Of a DNA stretch of 64,000 nucleotides, positions 1 to 9,779 are shown piece by piece. Position 1 is the stretch's first letter. Each line of letters opens with the position of its first letter. A program made the translations under genes and the position numbers. The DNA lies in NCBI RefSeq assembly GCF_000517085.1, contig NZ_KI912107.1:256425-320424 (forward strand), read 5' to 3'. This stretch comes from Saccharicrinis fermentans DSM 9555 = JCM 21142 (lineage in GTDB: Bacteria; Bacteroidota; Bacteroidia; Bacteroidales; Marinilabiliaceae). The notes below the pieces were generated by a model that saw only the letters and a program-made list of their open reading frames with translations, was not told the DNA's origin and did not search any database.

Positions 1-16
1 ATAACCAAAAAGAATT

Positions 17-619
17 ATGGCATTTGAATTACCAAAACTTAATTACAATTACGATGCTTTAGAGCCACATATTGATGCACGCACCATGGAGATTCATCAT
101 ACGAAGCACCATGCTGGATATACTAATAATCTAAATGCTGCTATAGAGGGAACTGATTTGGCCGCATTATCTATTGAAGATATATTAAAGAATGTTTCAA
201 AGCATTCTATGGCTGTAAGAAATAATGGAGGTGGTTTTTATAATCACGATTTATTTTGGAAGGTGATGTCTCCCAAAGGAGGAGGGATGCCATCAGGCGA
301 TTTATTTCAGGCAGTAGTGAAAAATTTTGGCTCGTTTGAGGCATTTAAAGAGCAGTTTTCAAAAGCTGCAGCTACCCGATTTGGTTCAGGATGGGCATGG
401 TTGGTAAAAAAAGAAGATGGAAGTTTAGTGGTGAGTTCCACAGCGAATCAAGATAATCCTTTGATGGATGTTGCTGAAGTAAAAGGAACGCCAATTTTAG
501 GCTTAGATGTTTGGGAACATGCATATTATTTAAAATATCAAAATTTGCGTCCCAACTATATCAATGCATTTTGGAATGTAGTTGATTGGGATGAAGTTTC
601 AAAACGATTAATAGGTTAG
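17..619 (+). CDS. sod: Superoxide dismutase (Fe/Mn family)
   Basis: Cytoplasmic enzyme that dismutes superoxide to hydrogen peroxide and oxygen. The 200 aa length is normal for the family. The metal ligands are visible: His27 in EIHHTKHH, the His of FYNHDLFW near residue 80, and Asp and His of [12 protein letters not shown] near residues 161-165. The Gln in STANQD and the Gly-rich GGGF segment are at Mn-type positions, but Bacteroidota enzymes are often cambialistic, so the metal cannot be fixed from sequence. It is a housekeeping gene at the left border and is not related to the polysaccharide locus. Confidence 0.97.
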   Translation: MAFELPKLNYNYDALEPHIDARTMEIHHTKHHAGYTNNLNAAIEGTDLAALSIEDILKNVSKHSMAVRNNGGGFYNHDLFWKVMSPKGGGMPSGDLFQAVVKNFGSFEAFKEQFSKAAATRFGSGWAWLVKKEDGSLVVSSTANQDNPLMDVAEVKGTPILGLDVWEHAYYLKYQNLRPNYINAFWNVVDWDEVSKRLIG

Positions 620-643
620 TTTGTTTATTTTGTCTGGGTAATG

Positions 644-672
644 TGGGGTGTCTGTTTTTAATGGGCACCCCA
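644..672 (+). terminator. Possible hairpin after sod
   Basis: The inverted repeat TGGGGTG / CACCCCA has a 15-nt loop and starts about 25 nt after the sod stop. There is no clear T-run after it, so it is a weak candidate for a transcript end. Confidence 0.35.
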
Positions 673-852
673 TTGTACTTTATTGGCTGGATAGAATTCT
701 TTTGGCATTTTTCAGTGCTACGTTTTTGTTGCCTTCCCGCATCGTCATTTCCACAAAGGGCGTTACAGTATGTTTTTTAGGATCACGCAAAAAAGTTGGG
801 TCTGTTAAAAAAAAGTATTTGTTTAGCTGTTAAATAGAAACGGATTTAATAA

Positions 853-1242
853 ATTGAGAAAGAAGAACTATCATCGGAGCTACTGGCTCTATTCTTACCA
901 GAAGGGATATTAGATTATTTCCAGATCGTATCTTATAGAAAATCTTCAAGCGTAAAGCATATTTACGATAAACAGTTGGAATTAACACTTGAAGAAAAAG
1001 ACATTATACCATCAGAATACCAATCTTATCCCTATAGGTCGAGTGGCTTTATGGAAGCTCGTTATATTGATAATTATCCTATTCGTAATATGCTAGTAAA
1101 GCTAAAGGTAAGGCGACGACGTTGGGAGATTACCATTAATAGTAAAAAGAAACAAGTAAGCCGTAATTGGGAAGTAATAGCGCAGGGTACTCGAATGAGC
1201 GAAGAGTATGCTGCTTTTTTAAAAGAAATTAGTCGATTCTAA
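853..1242 (+). pseudogene. ISAon1-like transposase N-terminal region protein (no standard start)
   Basis: The open frame after the stop at 850-852 reads IEKEELSSELLALFLPEG and runs to 1242, about 129 codons. The usual protein of this type starts with Met just before this segment. Here the first codon is ATT, so either ATT is used or the ATG has mutated. A TTG at 976 gives a shorter 88-aa product without the conserved N terminus. The C-terminal part has the basic RRRRWEI segment. The downstream transposase frame is open from about 1223 and overlaps this one in the +1 frame. Confidence 0.7.
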
Positions 1243-1279
1243 TGCTATAAGCTGTCGGAGTCTTGAAGTTTATCTGGGC

Positions 1280-1807
1280 GTGAATGGTCGTAACTTTCAG
1301 CGCCAGTACAAGAATAAGCTGAGTGGTTATACTGATTGGAACCAACTGGAGCATGCCGAAGATTATCTGGTATATCCCAAAAATATTGGCTATTCTTTAT
1401 TAATAGACGAAACAGCGCTATCTAATGGAGAATTATATACAATCCTTACCAATAAAGCCAAGAGAGGAAAAAAGGGATCCATAGTGGGGATCTTTAAAGG
1501 AACGCATGCCGCGGATATTATCAAATTGATTAAAGAAAATTTCACTGATGAGCAACGGCGTATAGTTAAGGAAGTGACGTTAGATATGGCAAATAGCATG
1601 AGCCAAATTGTTAAAAAATGTTTTTCAAAGGCTACCAGGATAATCGACCGTTTTCATGTTCAGAACATCATTAATTTCTTCGATAACAGAAGTACCAATG
1701 CTGCAGCAGAATCTTTCAATGCAAAAGTAAAGGATTTCAGAAGGCAATTCAGAGGTGTTGTTGATGTGAAATTCTTCTTATTCAGATTAACAAAAATATT
1801 TGCATGA
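1280..1807 (+). pseudogene. ISL3-type DDE transposase with in-frame internal deletion
   Basis: The frame encodes recognisable transposase ends: IDETALSNGELYTI near the start, LDMA and DRFHVQ in the middle, and the C-terminal signature NFFDNRSTNAAAESFNAK, FLFRLTKI. DRFHVQ is followed at once by the segment leading to NFFDNR. In full-length relatives about 150 residues lie between these two motifs, so a clean in-frame deletion of about 450 bp is inferred. The candidate catalytic Asp, Asp and Glu remain, but the protein is only about 175 aa and is unlikely to be active. GTG at 1280 is the first start; the frame is open from 1223. Confidence 0.75.
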
Positions 1808-2049
1808 CAACTACAAACAACATTTACACCCAACTTTTGGCACTGATACTTTGAAGATAATAGTTTGTAATTAAATATGTTGATATTAGATTTCAATAAT
1901 AATTTCAAGTATAACGAAAGTCTTTACAACTTATCCATAACCATATTTCGTAATTCTCAATAAATTAGTAATTCTCATTTAAACACACAACAATCAGTAA
2001 AAAGACCGCAGGGTTGGCCAGAACAATATTTATTTGAGATTTGTAATAT

Positions 2050-2181
2050 ATGTTTTTACCAAAACAGGCTCTGTCGAAGTTATTCCTTATAGTAGTTTTA
2101 TGCATTGCTTTTTGGATTATTCTGTTTCCAATATTTCTATATGTCAGTTTAAAAGACTCGGTATTATTGATGGAAGGATAA
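2050..2181 (+). CDS. Possible small membrane peptide, 43 aa
   Basis: The frame runs from ATG at 2050 to TAA at 2179. It encodes a basic N terminus (MFLPKQALSK) followed by one hydrophobic stretch of about 20 residues (LFLIVVLCIAFWIILFPIFL) and a short charged tail. This is the shape of a single-span membrane peptide, but no family is recognised. It may be a chance frame or a decayed remnant. Confidence 0.25.
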   Translation: MFLPKQALSKLFLIVVLCIAFWIILFPIFLYVSLKDSVLLMEG

Positions 2182-2222
2182 ATGGTAGAGACTAACGATC
2201 ACGTATTATTCATACGAATCAT

Positions 2223-2231
2223 TAGTTTTGC
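2223..2231 (+). promoter_or_regulatory. Candidate Bacteroidota -7 promoter element
   Basis: TAGTTTTGC fits the TAnnTTTGC -7 consensus of the primary sigma factor in Bacteroidota. It lies 28 nt before the TTG start at 2259. No good -33 TTTG box is present at the expected distance, so this is tentative. If real, it would drive the left end of the polysaccharide locus. Confidence 0.25.
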
Positions 2232-2258
2232 AGTAGACTAATTTATTTATTTTTAAAA

Positions 2259-3284
2259 TTGAAAAAGCTTAAGCAAAACCTAAGACAACTATTGGGTTCG
2301 ATGATAGCTATCTTTCCCTTTAGAATGCTACAACAATTAACACATCGTGATTTGTTGGTGATAAACTATCACAGCATCAAAGATATTGATCCGGATCCGA
2401 TCATCAACCGAAATACGTACCGTACAGTAGAGGAGTTCGAAAATGATATTGTTTTCTTGAAAGAAAACTATCAATTTGTGAACATACGAGATGTGTTGGC
2501 CAATAATTGGGCGTCTAAATATTCGGGGAAAAAGTGTGTATTGATCACTTTTGATGACGGTTTAAGGGTGGTATATGATGTTTTTCGTCCTATTTTATTA
2601 AAACATGGTGTTTCTGCAACCGTTTTTTTAAATCCTTGTTTTGTTGATAATGCAGCGCTTCATTATCAAAGGAAAAAAAATTTAATATTACATCGTGTTT
2701 CTAATGTTGAGATAGAGGCCAAGCGAGCACGATGGAAAAATATTTTTTCGGAGCAAGGAATCTATTGTGAAGGTTTTCATGAAAGTGTCCAGGCCATTGA
2801 TTATTCTCATTCGTCTATACTTAATGACCTAGCCAGATTATTTGATGTTGATTTTCAGCAATATCTGATGGATCATCCCATTTACTTAAGTAGTGGTCAA
2901 ATTAGGGAAATGATAAAGGAAGGCTTTGGGTTTGGGGGGCACAGTATGGATCATCCCAAATATGATGAATTGCATTTTGATGATCAGTTATCGCAAACAC
3001 TGGATAGTATTGAGTGGGTGTGCGCGAAATTTGATTTGGATTATAGAGTATTTGCTTTTCCTTTGAGAGATCATCTTATAAGTGTTGATTTGTTTGAAAA
3101 AATAAAGGAAGACTGTGAGCTTTCTTTTGGAGTGAGGGGGATCGGGGATGATATCATTGATAATCATATACAACGTATGGATGTGGAGTCGAAAGCAATG
3201 GATATTGAAACGGTTATCAAGTTTGAGTTTGTCAAATATTTGCTCCGCTGTGTGATTGGTAAAAATAAATATAAACGTAATTAA
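2259..3284 (+). CDS. Polysaccharide deacetylase (NodB/CE4 family)
   Basis: Likely metal-dependent N- or O-deacetylase acting on polysaccharide or its lipid-linked precursor. The NodB signatures are present: LITFDDG near residues 95-101 (catalytic and metal-binding Asp pair) and GGHSMDHP near 226-233 (the HxxxH zinc motif). A NYHSIKD segment near residue 46 is also typical. No signal peptide is obvious. The listed start is TTG; ATG at 2301 (MIAIFPF) is an alternative that keeps the whole domain. It is first in the run of polysaccharide genes, followed by a flippase 70 nt downstream. Confidence 0.88.
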   Translation: MKKLKQNLRQLLGSMIAIFPFRMLQQLTHRDLLVINYHSIKDIDPDPIINRNTYRTVEEFENDIVFLKENYQFVNIRDVLANNWASKYSGKKCVLITFDDGLRVVYDVFRPILLKHGVSATVFLNPCFVDNAALHYQRKKNLILHRVSNVEIEAKRARWKNIFSEQGIYCEGFHESVQAIDYSHSSILNDLARLFDVDFQQYLMDHPIYLSSGQIREMIKEGFGFGGHSMDHPKYDELHFDDQLSQTLDSIEWVCAKFDLDYRVFAFPLRDHLISVDLFEKIKEDCELSFGVRGIGDDIIDNHIQRMDVESKAMDIETVIKFEFVKYLLRCVIGKNKYKRN

Positions 3285-3354
3285 AAAACTTGCAGTCATC
3301 TCATCAGGTAAAATTATATGTACCTGAAAAAATACGAATCTATAAACAAGTTGT

Positions 3355-4926
3355 ATGGCAGAATCAAATAAAAAACAGCTCATAGAAAATACGATGTGGG
3401 TGTATGCCGCTAAAATGATTACCCAACTTTTGGGTCTTGTTGCTACGGTGTTGGTTATACGTAAGTTACCGGTAGATACTTATGGTACTTATACCTTTTT
3501 GTTTGGGCTTTTCTTTGTGTATCAACTGTTTATAACAAGTCCTGTAAAAAATGTTTTATTGCGTTACATTCCTGAATTTCGTGAAAATGGGGATGGTCGT
3601 GTAGTGCGTAAAATGCTGGGATATTCATTGATGTTGTCCTTGTTTTTAATAATCGTGTTCTCCGGAGTTTTATTTATATTTAGAAATGGTTTTGCAAGGA
3701 TCTTTCATATTGAAGAACTGGATATTCACATAAAAGCTTTTTTCGTATTTGTTATTTGTTATGCATTAAAGGTTCTTTCTGAAACGATTATTGCATCCTT
3801 CCTAAAGCATCCCATGAGCGCAAAGGCTGGTATATGGGTGATGATTTTCAGATCTACAGCTTATTTTATATTGCTTCATAAAATATCGGTCAATATTTTG
3901 TTGTATGTAGAGGCTGGCGTTTCTATGATATTTGTGGTGTATGTGTTTCGTGAAATATTAAAGCAAATTCAATGGCAGAAACACAATAGAGTTTATGGAA
4001 ATAGTAAGGAGATAAAGCGTAGGGTACTAAGGTTTTATTTGTTATCGTTTTTTTCGGAATTGGGATATGGTATTATAGGTAAAACGAGCGACCATTACAT
4101 CATTGCCGCCATGTCGTCTCCTTTTTATGTGGGACTGTATGGTTTTGCACTTAAAATATTTGAGATGTTTTATAAGGTGCTGCCTTTTAGGGAATTTGAA
4201 TCCATATTGAAACCCGTGTTTTTTAGACGTTTTTCAAAGTCAGGCAGTGATGGAGAAATCAATGAGTTTTATATGTTTTCCATAAAAGTGCTGGTGCCCT
4301 TGTTTATGCTGCCTGTATGTTATTTTTTACTATTTGGCAAAGGGGTTATCATCCATGTGTTTGAAGCTAAATATTTGCCGGCTTATTGGGTTTGTTGTAT
4401 TACTTTATTGGGGATTCTGTTGAATGGATTCTTTTATCCACTTAACTTGGTGATACAATTAAAAGAGCGGGTTGAGATTAACTTGTATTCAAGGGTTATA
4501 GCTGTATTTAGTATTGTGGCAGGTATTTACCTGATGAAGATTTATGGTATTGTTGGGGTGGCAATGGCTACAGTGACTGGGGAGTTTTTGAAAAATGTTT
4601 TTATGTTGTTTATGCTTCGTAGATATATTCCCATCCGTTATGCACCTAAAATCTTTATTAGATATGGATTAATTACGTTTTTAATCGTTCTTTTATTATT
4701 GCCTGTCTCTTTTTACTGCGCAAGTATTCCGGGGTGGTTGCTGGGCAGCGCTTTGTTTTTTCTTTTGTATTTGGTATTGGTGGTGAATTTACATCCTTTG
4801 ACTGATAAGGATGTAAAAAAATTAAATGAATTATTTGCCAGTTCTACAAAACTAGATAAAATATATAAGAAGATAATACCGATTGTTGATAGGCTTAAGA
4901 TAAATAAAACAGTTGGCCTTTTTTAA
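3355..4926 (+). CDS. Oligosaccharide flippase (Wzx-like, MATE/polysaccharide transporter superfamily)
   Basis: Integral membrane protein of 523 aa with about 12-14 hydrophobic segments. The N-terminal pattern MWVYAAKMITQLLGL is typical of polysaccharide export flippases. It would move undecaprenyl-linked repeat units across the inner membrane. It lies between a NodB-type deacetylase and a GT4 gene. The locus has a second flippase at 18982, so the two may serve different glycans, or one may be dedicated to a side product. Confidence 0.88.
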   Translation: MAESNKKQLIENTMWVYAAKMITQLLGLVATVLVIRKLPVDTYGTYTFLFGLFFVYQLFITSPVKNVLLRYIPEFRENGDGRVVRKMLGYSLMLSLFLIIVFSGVLFIFRNGFARIFHIEELDIHIKAFFVFVICYALKVLSETIIASFLKHPMSAKAGIWVMIFRSTAYFILLHKISVNILLYVEAGVSMIFVVYVFREILKQIQWQKHNRVYGNSKEIKRRVLRFYLLSFFSELGYGIIGKTSDHYIIAAMSSPFYVGLYGFALKIFEMFYKVLPFREFESILKPVFFRRFSKSGSDGEINEFYMFSIKVLVPLFMLPVCYFLLFGKGVIIHVFEAKYLPAYWVCCITLLGILLNGFFYPLNLVIQLKERVEINLYSRVIAVFSIVAGIYLMKIYGIVGVAMATVTGEFLKNVFMLFMLRRYIPIRYAPKIFIRYGLITFLIVLLLLPVSFYCASIPGWLLGSALFFLLYLVLVVNLHPLTDKDVKKLNELFASSTKLDKIYKKIIPIVDRLKINKTVGLF

Positions 4927-5112
4927 TAGTAAAATCGTATTGATTGACAAAATAAGTACCTTCGGCTAATCAAGATGAAGAAAGTTTCAGTTTTGAGAAG
5001 CCTCACTATATAAAGAATAATTTAAATGATATATGGACGCATCTGTTTTTTCTTTCAGCGTGAAATCGATGGGTGTTGTTCATGAAGATATGGAGTAATA
5101 AAAGATAGACAT

Positions 5113-6222
5113 ATGCAACAGAATTCTCATATGAAGCCTAGGGTATTAGTCATTGGTTTAAAGGGGCTACCAAGTTTTGGAGGGGCAGCTACAGTGGGTG
5201 AGAATATTATCGATCAGTTAAAGGATACATATGGTTTTACCGTATTGTCAGTAGAAACTCATGCTAGTGAAACTTTTTCATTGGGAGATGTTCGCCAAAT
5301 TATCTTTAAAAAATTTCCTTTATCTAAACTAAATGTTTTCGTTTACTATGTAAAATGTGCTTTGTATGCTCTTTTTTGTAAAAAATACGATTTGGTGCAT
5401 CTTCATCATACTGATGGCGCATTTATACTACCATTATTAAAGTTACGTTATAAGGTGGTTGTAACATCGCATGCGCGACCTCAGGAGCATGTGAAATGGA
5501 ACTGGTGGGTTAATTATTTCTTTACTTTGAATGAGAAGATAGCTTTTAAAATGGCCGATCAATTTACGGCCGTATCAAAGCCATTAAAGGAAGTCTATGA
5601 TCAGGTCTACCAGCGTGAAGTTGTGTTTATTCCCAATGGGGTAGATATTCGAACAGCCATAGGTAAGGATGATTCAGTAAGTGATGAGGAGCCTTATATT
5701 TTATTTGCTGCAGGTAGAATTATTCCGTCTAAGGGTTTGCATATATTGCTGCGTACGCTACAAGCGATGGATTTTAAAACAAAGATTAAAGTGGTCGGCA
5801 ATCTGGAACAAATTCCTGCGTATAAAAGGCAAATATTATCCCTGTCTGAGGGATTAAATGTGGAGTTTGTGGGGTTGTTCAAAAACAAGGTAGCATTGTT
5901 GAATCTGGTTGCGAATGCACAATTATTTGTTTATCCTACTTTGTACGAAGCGATGTCTATCATGTTGTTGGAGGCCGCATCGGTAAAAGTCCCCATTATT
6001 TGTAGTGATATTCCTGCAAACACGGCTGTATTCTCCAATGAGGAGGTTTCTTTATTTGTGTCGGAAGATATGGATGACCTGCAGCATAAAATTCTTTATT
6101 TTTATGGACATAAGAGCGAAGCTTTCCATAAGGCACAAAAAGCTTTCGAAAAGTTAGAGAAGTCCCATAGTTGGGCAACCATAGCTAATCAATATAAAGT
6201 TGTTTTTGCGTCTTTGATGTAA
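5113..6222 (+). CDS. Glycosyltransferase family 4 (group 1)
   Basis: GT-B fold, retaining glycosyltransferase of 369 aa. The N-terminal Rossmann segment begins VLVIGLKGLPSFGGA, a glycine-rich acceptor-side loop. The C-terminal donor domain has AAGRIIPSKG near residue 198 and the EX7E motif in YEAMSIMLLEAAS near 278. It should be a cytoplasmic, membrane-associated enzyme adding one sugar to the lipid-linked repeat. The linkage cannot be predicted. It is preceded by 186 nt without an evident gene. Confidence 0.92.
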   Translation: MQQNSHMKPRVLVIGLKGLPSFGGAATVGENIIDQLKDTYGFTVLSVETHASETFSLGDVRQIIFKKFPLSKLNVFVYYVKCALYALFCKKYDLVHLHHTDGAFILPLLKLRYKVVVTSHARPQEHVKWNWWVNYFFTLNEKIAFKMADQFTAVSKPLKEVYDQVYQREVVFIPNGVDIRTAIGKDDSVSDEEPYILFAAGRIIPSKGLHILLRTLQAMDFKTKIKVVGNLEQIPAYKRQILSLSEGLNVEFVGLFKNKVALLNLVANAQLFVYPTLYEAMSIMLLEAASVKVPIICSDIPANTAVFSNEEVSLFVSEDMDDLQHKILYFYGHKSEAFHKAQKAFEKLEKSHSWATIANQYKVVFASLM

Positions 6223-6669
6223 GCTTAGTGTTAATATTAAGTTATTTAAAATCATAGTTTAATAAAGATATCTGACCTTGTTTTAAACGCTTTTATGTAA
6301 TAAAATACTGCTTTGAATAAAGATTTTGGTCGTTTGTCAAATTCAATGATCAACACACCTTTTTTTAGTTAAGTTTGTTAAAGTTCAAGTGCGAAATACA
6401 TTGTGTTTTTCAAGGAGAACATTTGTAATGATGTTTTTTATGAGAAATGATAATGATCGCATCCTGATTCAGCATACTACTGTTAATCCGTTAGGCACTG
6501 TGAGGTGGGACTGACCAGTCGGAGATGTGCCAGTCATGGATATCATTCATCTTCATTTATTTTATCAATATCTAATTTTGGGCATATATGATTCACATTT
6601 TTATTATCAGTTTATAATAATATACGAGGCAAAATAATAGTCATGAACTTTCAGAGTGGATATATTTAT
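6223..6669. other. Intergenic region before the PorP/OmpA block
   Basis: About 450 bp, AT-rich, separating the GT4 gene from the PorP-like gene, so a promoter for the 6.6-10.2 kb block is expected here. The short repeat CCAGTC occurs twice around 6515-6535 (in GACCAGTCGG and GTGCCAGTCATG). No convincing gene, terminator or promoter consensus was found. Confidence 0.4.
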
Positions 6670-7608
6670 ATGGGTAAGAAGTGTAGAATAGTAGGCTTGC
6701 TGTTAATTATTTTTTCAGCGGGAAGTATATGTGAGGGACAGTATTACTCAATGAATACTCAATATATTCATGACCCATTGCGTATAAATCCAGCTTATGC
6801 AGGAGGGAATGAAGCGCTGAATTTATCCTTGTTTTATGGGAAAAAATGGATTGGAATGGATGGCTCCCCCGAAACAATGGTCTTTAGTGCAGACGCTCCT
6901 TTATTCAAGCAAAAGTTTGGTTTAGGTCTGACGTTGATAAGTGATAATTATGAAGGAAAAAGGGAAAATCAGTTAGGTACCAATTATGCCTATAGAATAC
7001 TAATGCCCAATAGCGTGCTTTCTTTTGGTGTAGGTGCGATGCTTGTGCGGACTAAATTTGCTTTTCGTAATTTAACCAATCTCGATCAAGGAAAGGATGT
7101 GGGGATAAAGGGCTCTAAAACGTATTCTATTCCTAATGTGAGCTTTGGGATACATTACTCTTTTAAGGATTATTTTGTTGGCCTTTCCGTTCCGGAGTTA
7201 CTATATCATACCTTTGACCAGGAAAAAGATCAGTATGTTACAAAGAATGATTTTTCTAAATACACCTATCTATTGAACTCCGGGTATCAATTTAATGTGT
7301 TTTCTAAAATTAGGTTGTATCCTTCGGTGTTACTTCAATATACGACCAATGATGTATCTGAACAGTGGCAATATGATTTAAACACAATGCTTAGTTATAA
7401 TGATCAATTTTGGTTAGGAGGCTCTTATCGCAACGACCGCTTGTTTGGCGCCTTATTAAAGATTAATATGAGTAAACAAATAAGCGTCGCATATAGTTAT
7501 AATTTTGAAATAGGTTCATTGAATAAAAATAGTAAAGAATCACATGAGCTTATGCTCAGATACGTTTTTAAATATAAAGTTGATGCACCGAACCCATTGA
7601 TTTTTTAG
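6670..7608 (+). CDS. PorP/SprF-family type IX secretion outer-membrane protein
   Basis: Predicted outer-membrane beta-barrel. ATG at 6670 is chosen because it begins a good signal peptide (MGKKCRIVGLLLIIFSAG, cleavage near CEGQ). ATG at 6643 would add nine residues in front. The family signatures are clear: YIHDPLRINPAYAGG, then FYGKKWIGMDGSP, then alternating amphipathic strands to the C-terminal LMLRYVFKY. PorP/SprF proteins partner OmpA-like lipoproteins and help anchor T9SS substrates or adhesins such as SprB. The gene is followed at 31 nt by an OmpA-family gene, the usual pairing. Confidence 0.93.
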   Translation: MGKKCRIVGLLLIIFSAGSICEGQYYSMNTQYIHDPLRINPAYAGGNEALNLSLFYGKKWIGMDGSPETMVFSADAPLFKQKFGLGLTLISDNYEGKRENQLGTNYAYRILMPNSVLSFGVGAMLVRTKFAFRNLTNLDQGKDVGIKGSKTYSIPNVSFGIHYSFKDYFVGLSVPELLYHTFDQEKDQYVTKNDFSKYTYLLNSGYQFNVFSKIRLYPSVLLQYTTNDVSEQWQYDLNTMLSYNDQFWLGGSYRNDRLFGALLKINMSKQISVAYSYNFEIGSLNKNSKESHELMLRYVFKYKVDAPNPLIF

Positions 7609-7639
7609 TACTTTGCATTATACTTATTATTTAATACAC

Positions 7640-9778
7640 ATGAAAATAAAATTATTATTATTGTCTTTTTTGTTTTTTAATTGTTTGTCATTTTTAAAAG
7701 CGCAAAGCAATATTTACACCATAGAAAAGACGGTTTTTAGTTCCAATCGGTTTGATGAGTTCGCGCCTGTTTTTTACAAGGGAGGCATTGTCTTTTGCTC
7801 TAATCGAAGAAATTCTTCACTGGTAAATTATTCCAATGATGCCAACAGAGCACAGTTTAACATTTACTTTGTTGAACCGGATAAAAAGGGTAAATGGAAA
7901 AATGCAGATCTGTTTTCAAAGGAAATAACCACTAAGCTTAATGATGGGCCGGTTACGTTCAACGAAAACGGTGATGTTATTTATTTCTCCCGGAATATGA
8001 TTGTTGGGCATAAATTGAAAAAAAGTCTGTACAATAGAAATAAGTTGGGTGTTTATTCGGCTCATCTGGTGTCGGAGAAGTGGGGGAATGTTCGGGAGTT
8101 TAGGTATAATAACGATTGGTTTAATATAACGAGTCCATGCTTATCACCCGATGAAAAACGTTTGTATTTTTCTTCCGATAAGCCAGATGGATATGGGGGC
8201 GCAGATCTTTATTATTGTGATTGGGAGAATGGTTACTGGGGAGATCCTGTTAATTTAGGACCGCAAATAAATACCGATAAAAATGAATCTTACCCCTTTG
8301 TAAATAAAGTGGGAGAATTGTTTTTTTCTTCGGATAGACCAGAGGGAATGGGCGGCAAGGATATTTATGTAACCAAGGCGAATGATGATGGATGGTATAC
8401 TCCTTTGCGACTAGATTCACCTATTAATTCGGAGTTCGATGATTTTGCGATGGTGACAGACTCGTTGGGTAACAAAGGTTATTTCTCCTCCGATAGGGGG
8501 AGAACCATCGATATTTATAGTTTTTCAGCAGAGAAAAGACCTGTGTGGTTTAGTGAGAGTCAGTTGCAAAATAATTATTGCATTACCTTAACAGATTCAG
8601 GAGGCTCACAAGTAGATACCTTAAAATTAGCTTATGAATGGGTTTTTAGTGATGGAATAAAGCAATACGGAAAAAAGGTTAGCCACTGTTTTGCAGGCGC
8701 AGGAGAATATACCGCGAAGGTTCGATTGATTGATAAAAAGTCGAGAGAGTTATTCTTTCATAAAAACACGTATCAAATTTCTATTTCAAATATTGAACAG
8801 CCTTATATAGAGTCTTCTAATCACGGATTGGTTAATGAGCCCATACGTTTTGATGCCCGTAAATCTTATTTTCGTGACTTCGAAATAATTGATCATTATT
8901 GGCAAATGGATGATACTGTTCATAAAACAGGGATGGTTACACATTATGCTTTTGATCATCCAGGTGAAAAAAATGTGAAGCTAGGGCTAGTGCTCCGGTC
9001 TAAAGAGAATGGCAACCTTGTTAAAAAAGCAGTGCATAAAACCGTGTATATCTTAAAGAATGAGAAAGAGAAGCGTTTACGAGTATCTCAGTTTTTAGAG
9101 CCCGCAGCTATCCATTCTAGAAATAATTTTAAAATTGTAAATACTTATCTTGCAGATAACAAGTTAAATCCACTTTCTCTATATCGACTGGAAGTGTTTT
9201 CGTCGCCGCGAAAAATGCTACCCACCGACCCGGTTTTTAATCGCATCCCGTCTAAATACGCTATCCATGAAATTTTTCAAAGCGAAGACGGTACCTTTAG
9301 GTATTTCGTGCAGGAGAACACCGATATGATGTCACTGTATCCTGCATATAAAGAGTTGCTAACGAGTGGTTTCAAAAAACCAGAGGTGACATTTAGCATT
9401 TTAACGGATTCTGTTAAGATGGAACTCACACGTATTCTTCTTAAGTACGGCGATCAATGGGATATGTTCTTTAACGAAAGAAATCGATTGACAACAAACG
9501 GCATCTTAATGTTAAATAATATTGTAGAACTTATGAATAGTCATCCGGACCTAAAAATAGAGGTAGGTGTCCATACTGATAATATGAAGTCCCCTGAAAA
9601 GAATGTATACCTGACCAATTTGTTGGCACAAATTATTACGAACTATCTGGTTGATTCAGGAGTTAGTCAGTACCGATTGATTTCAAAGGGCTATGGAGAC
9701 GAATTCCCCATACGATCTAACCTACTGGAGACAGGAAGAGAAAGAAACCGAAGAGTAGAATTTAAAATTATAGAATAA
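7640..9778 (+). CDS. OmpA-family protein with PD40 and PKD domains
   Basis: Secreted envelope protein of about 712 aa. ATG at 7640 starts a clear signal peptide (MKIKLLLLSFLFFNCLSFL, cleavage before QSNI). Domains in order: PD40/WD40-like repeats at about 40-290 (LYFSSDKPDGYGGADLYY, LFFSSDRPEGMGGKDIY), PKD-like folds at about 310-470, a linker, and a C-terminal OmpA peptidoglycan-binding domain (KIEVGVHTDN, LISKGYGDEFPI, ERNRRVEFKI). This architecture resembles the T9SS-associated PorE-type proteins and partners of PorP/SprF. It probably bridges the barrel to peptidoglycan. Confidence 0.92.
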   Translation: MKIKLLLLSFLFFNCLSFLKAQSNIYTIEKTVFSSNRFDEFAPVFYKGGIVFCSNRRNSSLVNYSNDANRAQFNIYFVEPDKKGKWKNADLFSKEITTKLNDGPVTFNENGDVIYFSRNMIVGHKLKKSLYNRNKLGVYSAHLVSEKWGNVREFRYNNDWFNITSPCLSPDEKRLYFSSDKPDGYGGADLYYCDWENGYWGDPVNLGPQINTDKNESYPFVNKVGELFFSSDRPEGMGGKDIYVTKANDDGWYTPLRLDSPINSEFDDFAMVTDSLGNKGYFSSDRGRTIDIYSFSAEKRPVWFSESQLQNNYCITLTDSGGSQVDTLKLAYEWVFSDGIKQYGKKVSHCFAGAGEYTAKVRLIDKKSRELFFHKNTYQISISNIEQPYIESSNHGLVNEPIRFDARKSYFRDFEIIDHYWQMDDTVHKTGMVTHYAFDHPGEKNVKLGLVLRSKENGNLVKKAVHKTVYILKNEKEKRLRVSQFLEPAAIHSRNNFKIVNTYLADNKLNPLSLYRLEVFSSPRKMLPTDPVFNRIPSKYAIHEIFQSEDGTFRYFVQENTDMMSLYPAYKELLTSGFKKPEVTFSILTDSVKMELTRILLKYGDQWDMFFNERNRLTTNGILMLNNIVELMNSHPDLKIEVGVHTDNMKSPEKNVYLTNLLAQIITNYLVDSGVSQYRLISKGYGDEFPIRSNLLETGRERNRRVEFKIIE

Positions 9779-9779
9779 T

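Larger units (their letters stand above)
788..1841 (+). mobile_element. Deletion derivative of an ISAon1/ISL3-like insertion sequence
   Basis: The element is bounded by an 11-bp inverted repeat, AAAAGTTGGGT at 791-801 and ACCCAACTTTT at 1828-1838. Between these lie two overlapping frames matching the two-part transposase organisation (N-terminal-region protein plus DDE transposase) common in Bacteroidota. At about 1.05 kb it is shorter than a full element would be, which fits the internal deletion seen in the transposase frame. Target-site duplications could not be identified. Confidence 0.75.
1842..2258. other. Intergenic region between IS remnant and polysaccharide locus
   Basis: About 420 bp of AT-rich DNA. 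The only coding signal is a 43-codon frame (2050-2181), listed separately. A promoter-like element lies at 2223-2231. No tRNA, strong hairpin or further gene remnant was seen. Confidence 0.5.

Noticed and set aside
648-833. 61-codon frame after sod
   Set aside because: It overlaps the post-sod hairpin and the left end of the IS, has no recognisable motif, and looks like chance coding.
6428-6514. 28-codon frame in the 6.2-6.7 kb gap
   Set aside because: Too short, no motif and no leader signal; not supported as a gene.
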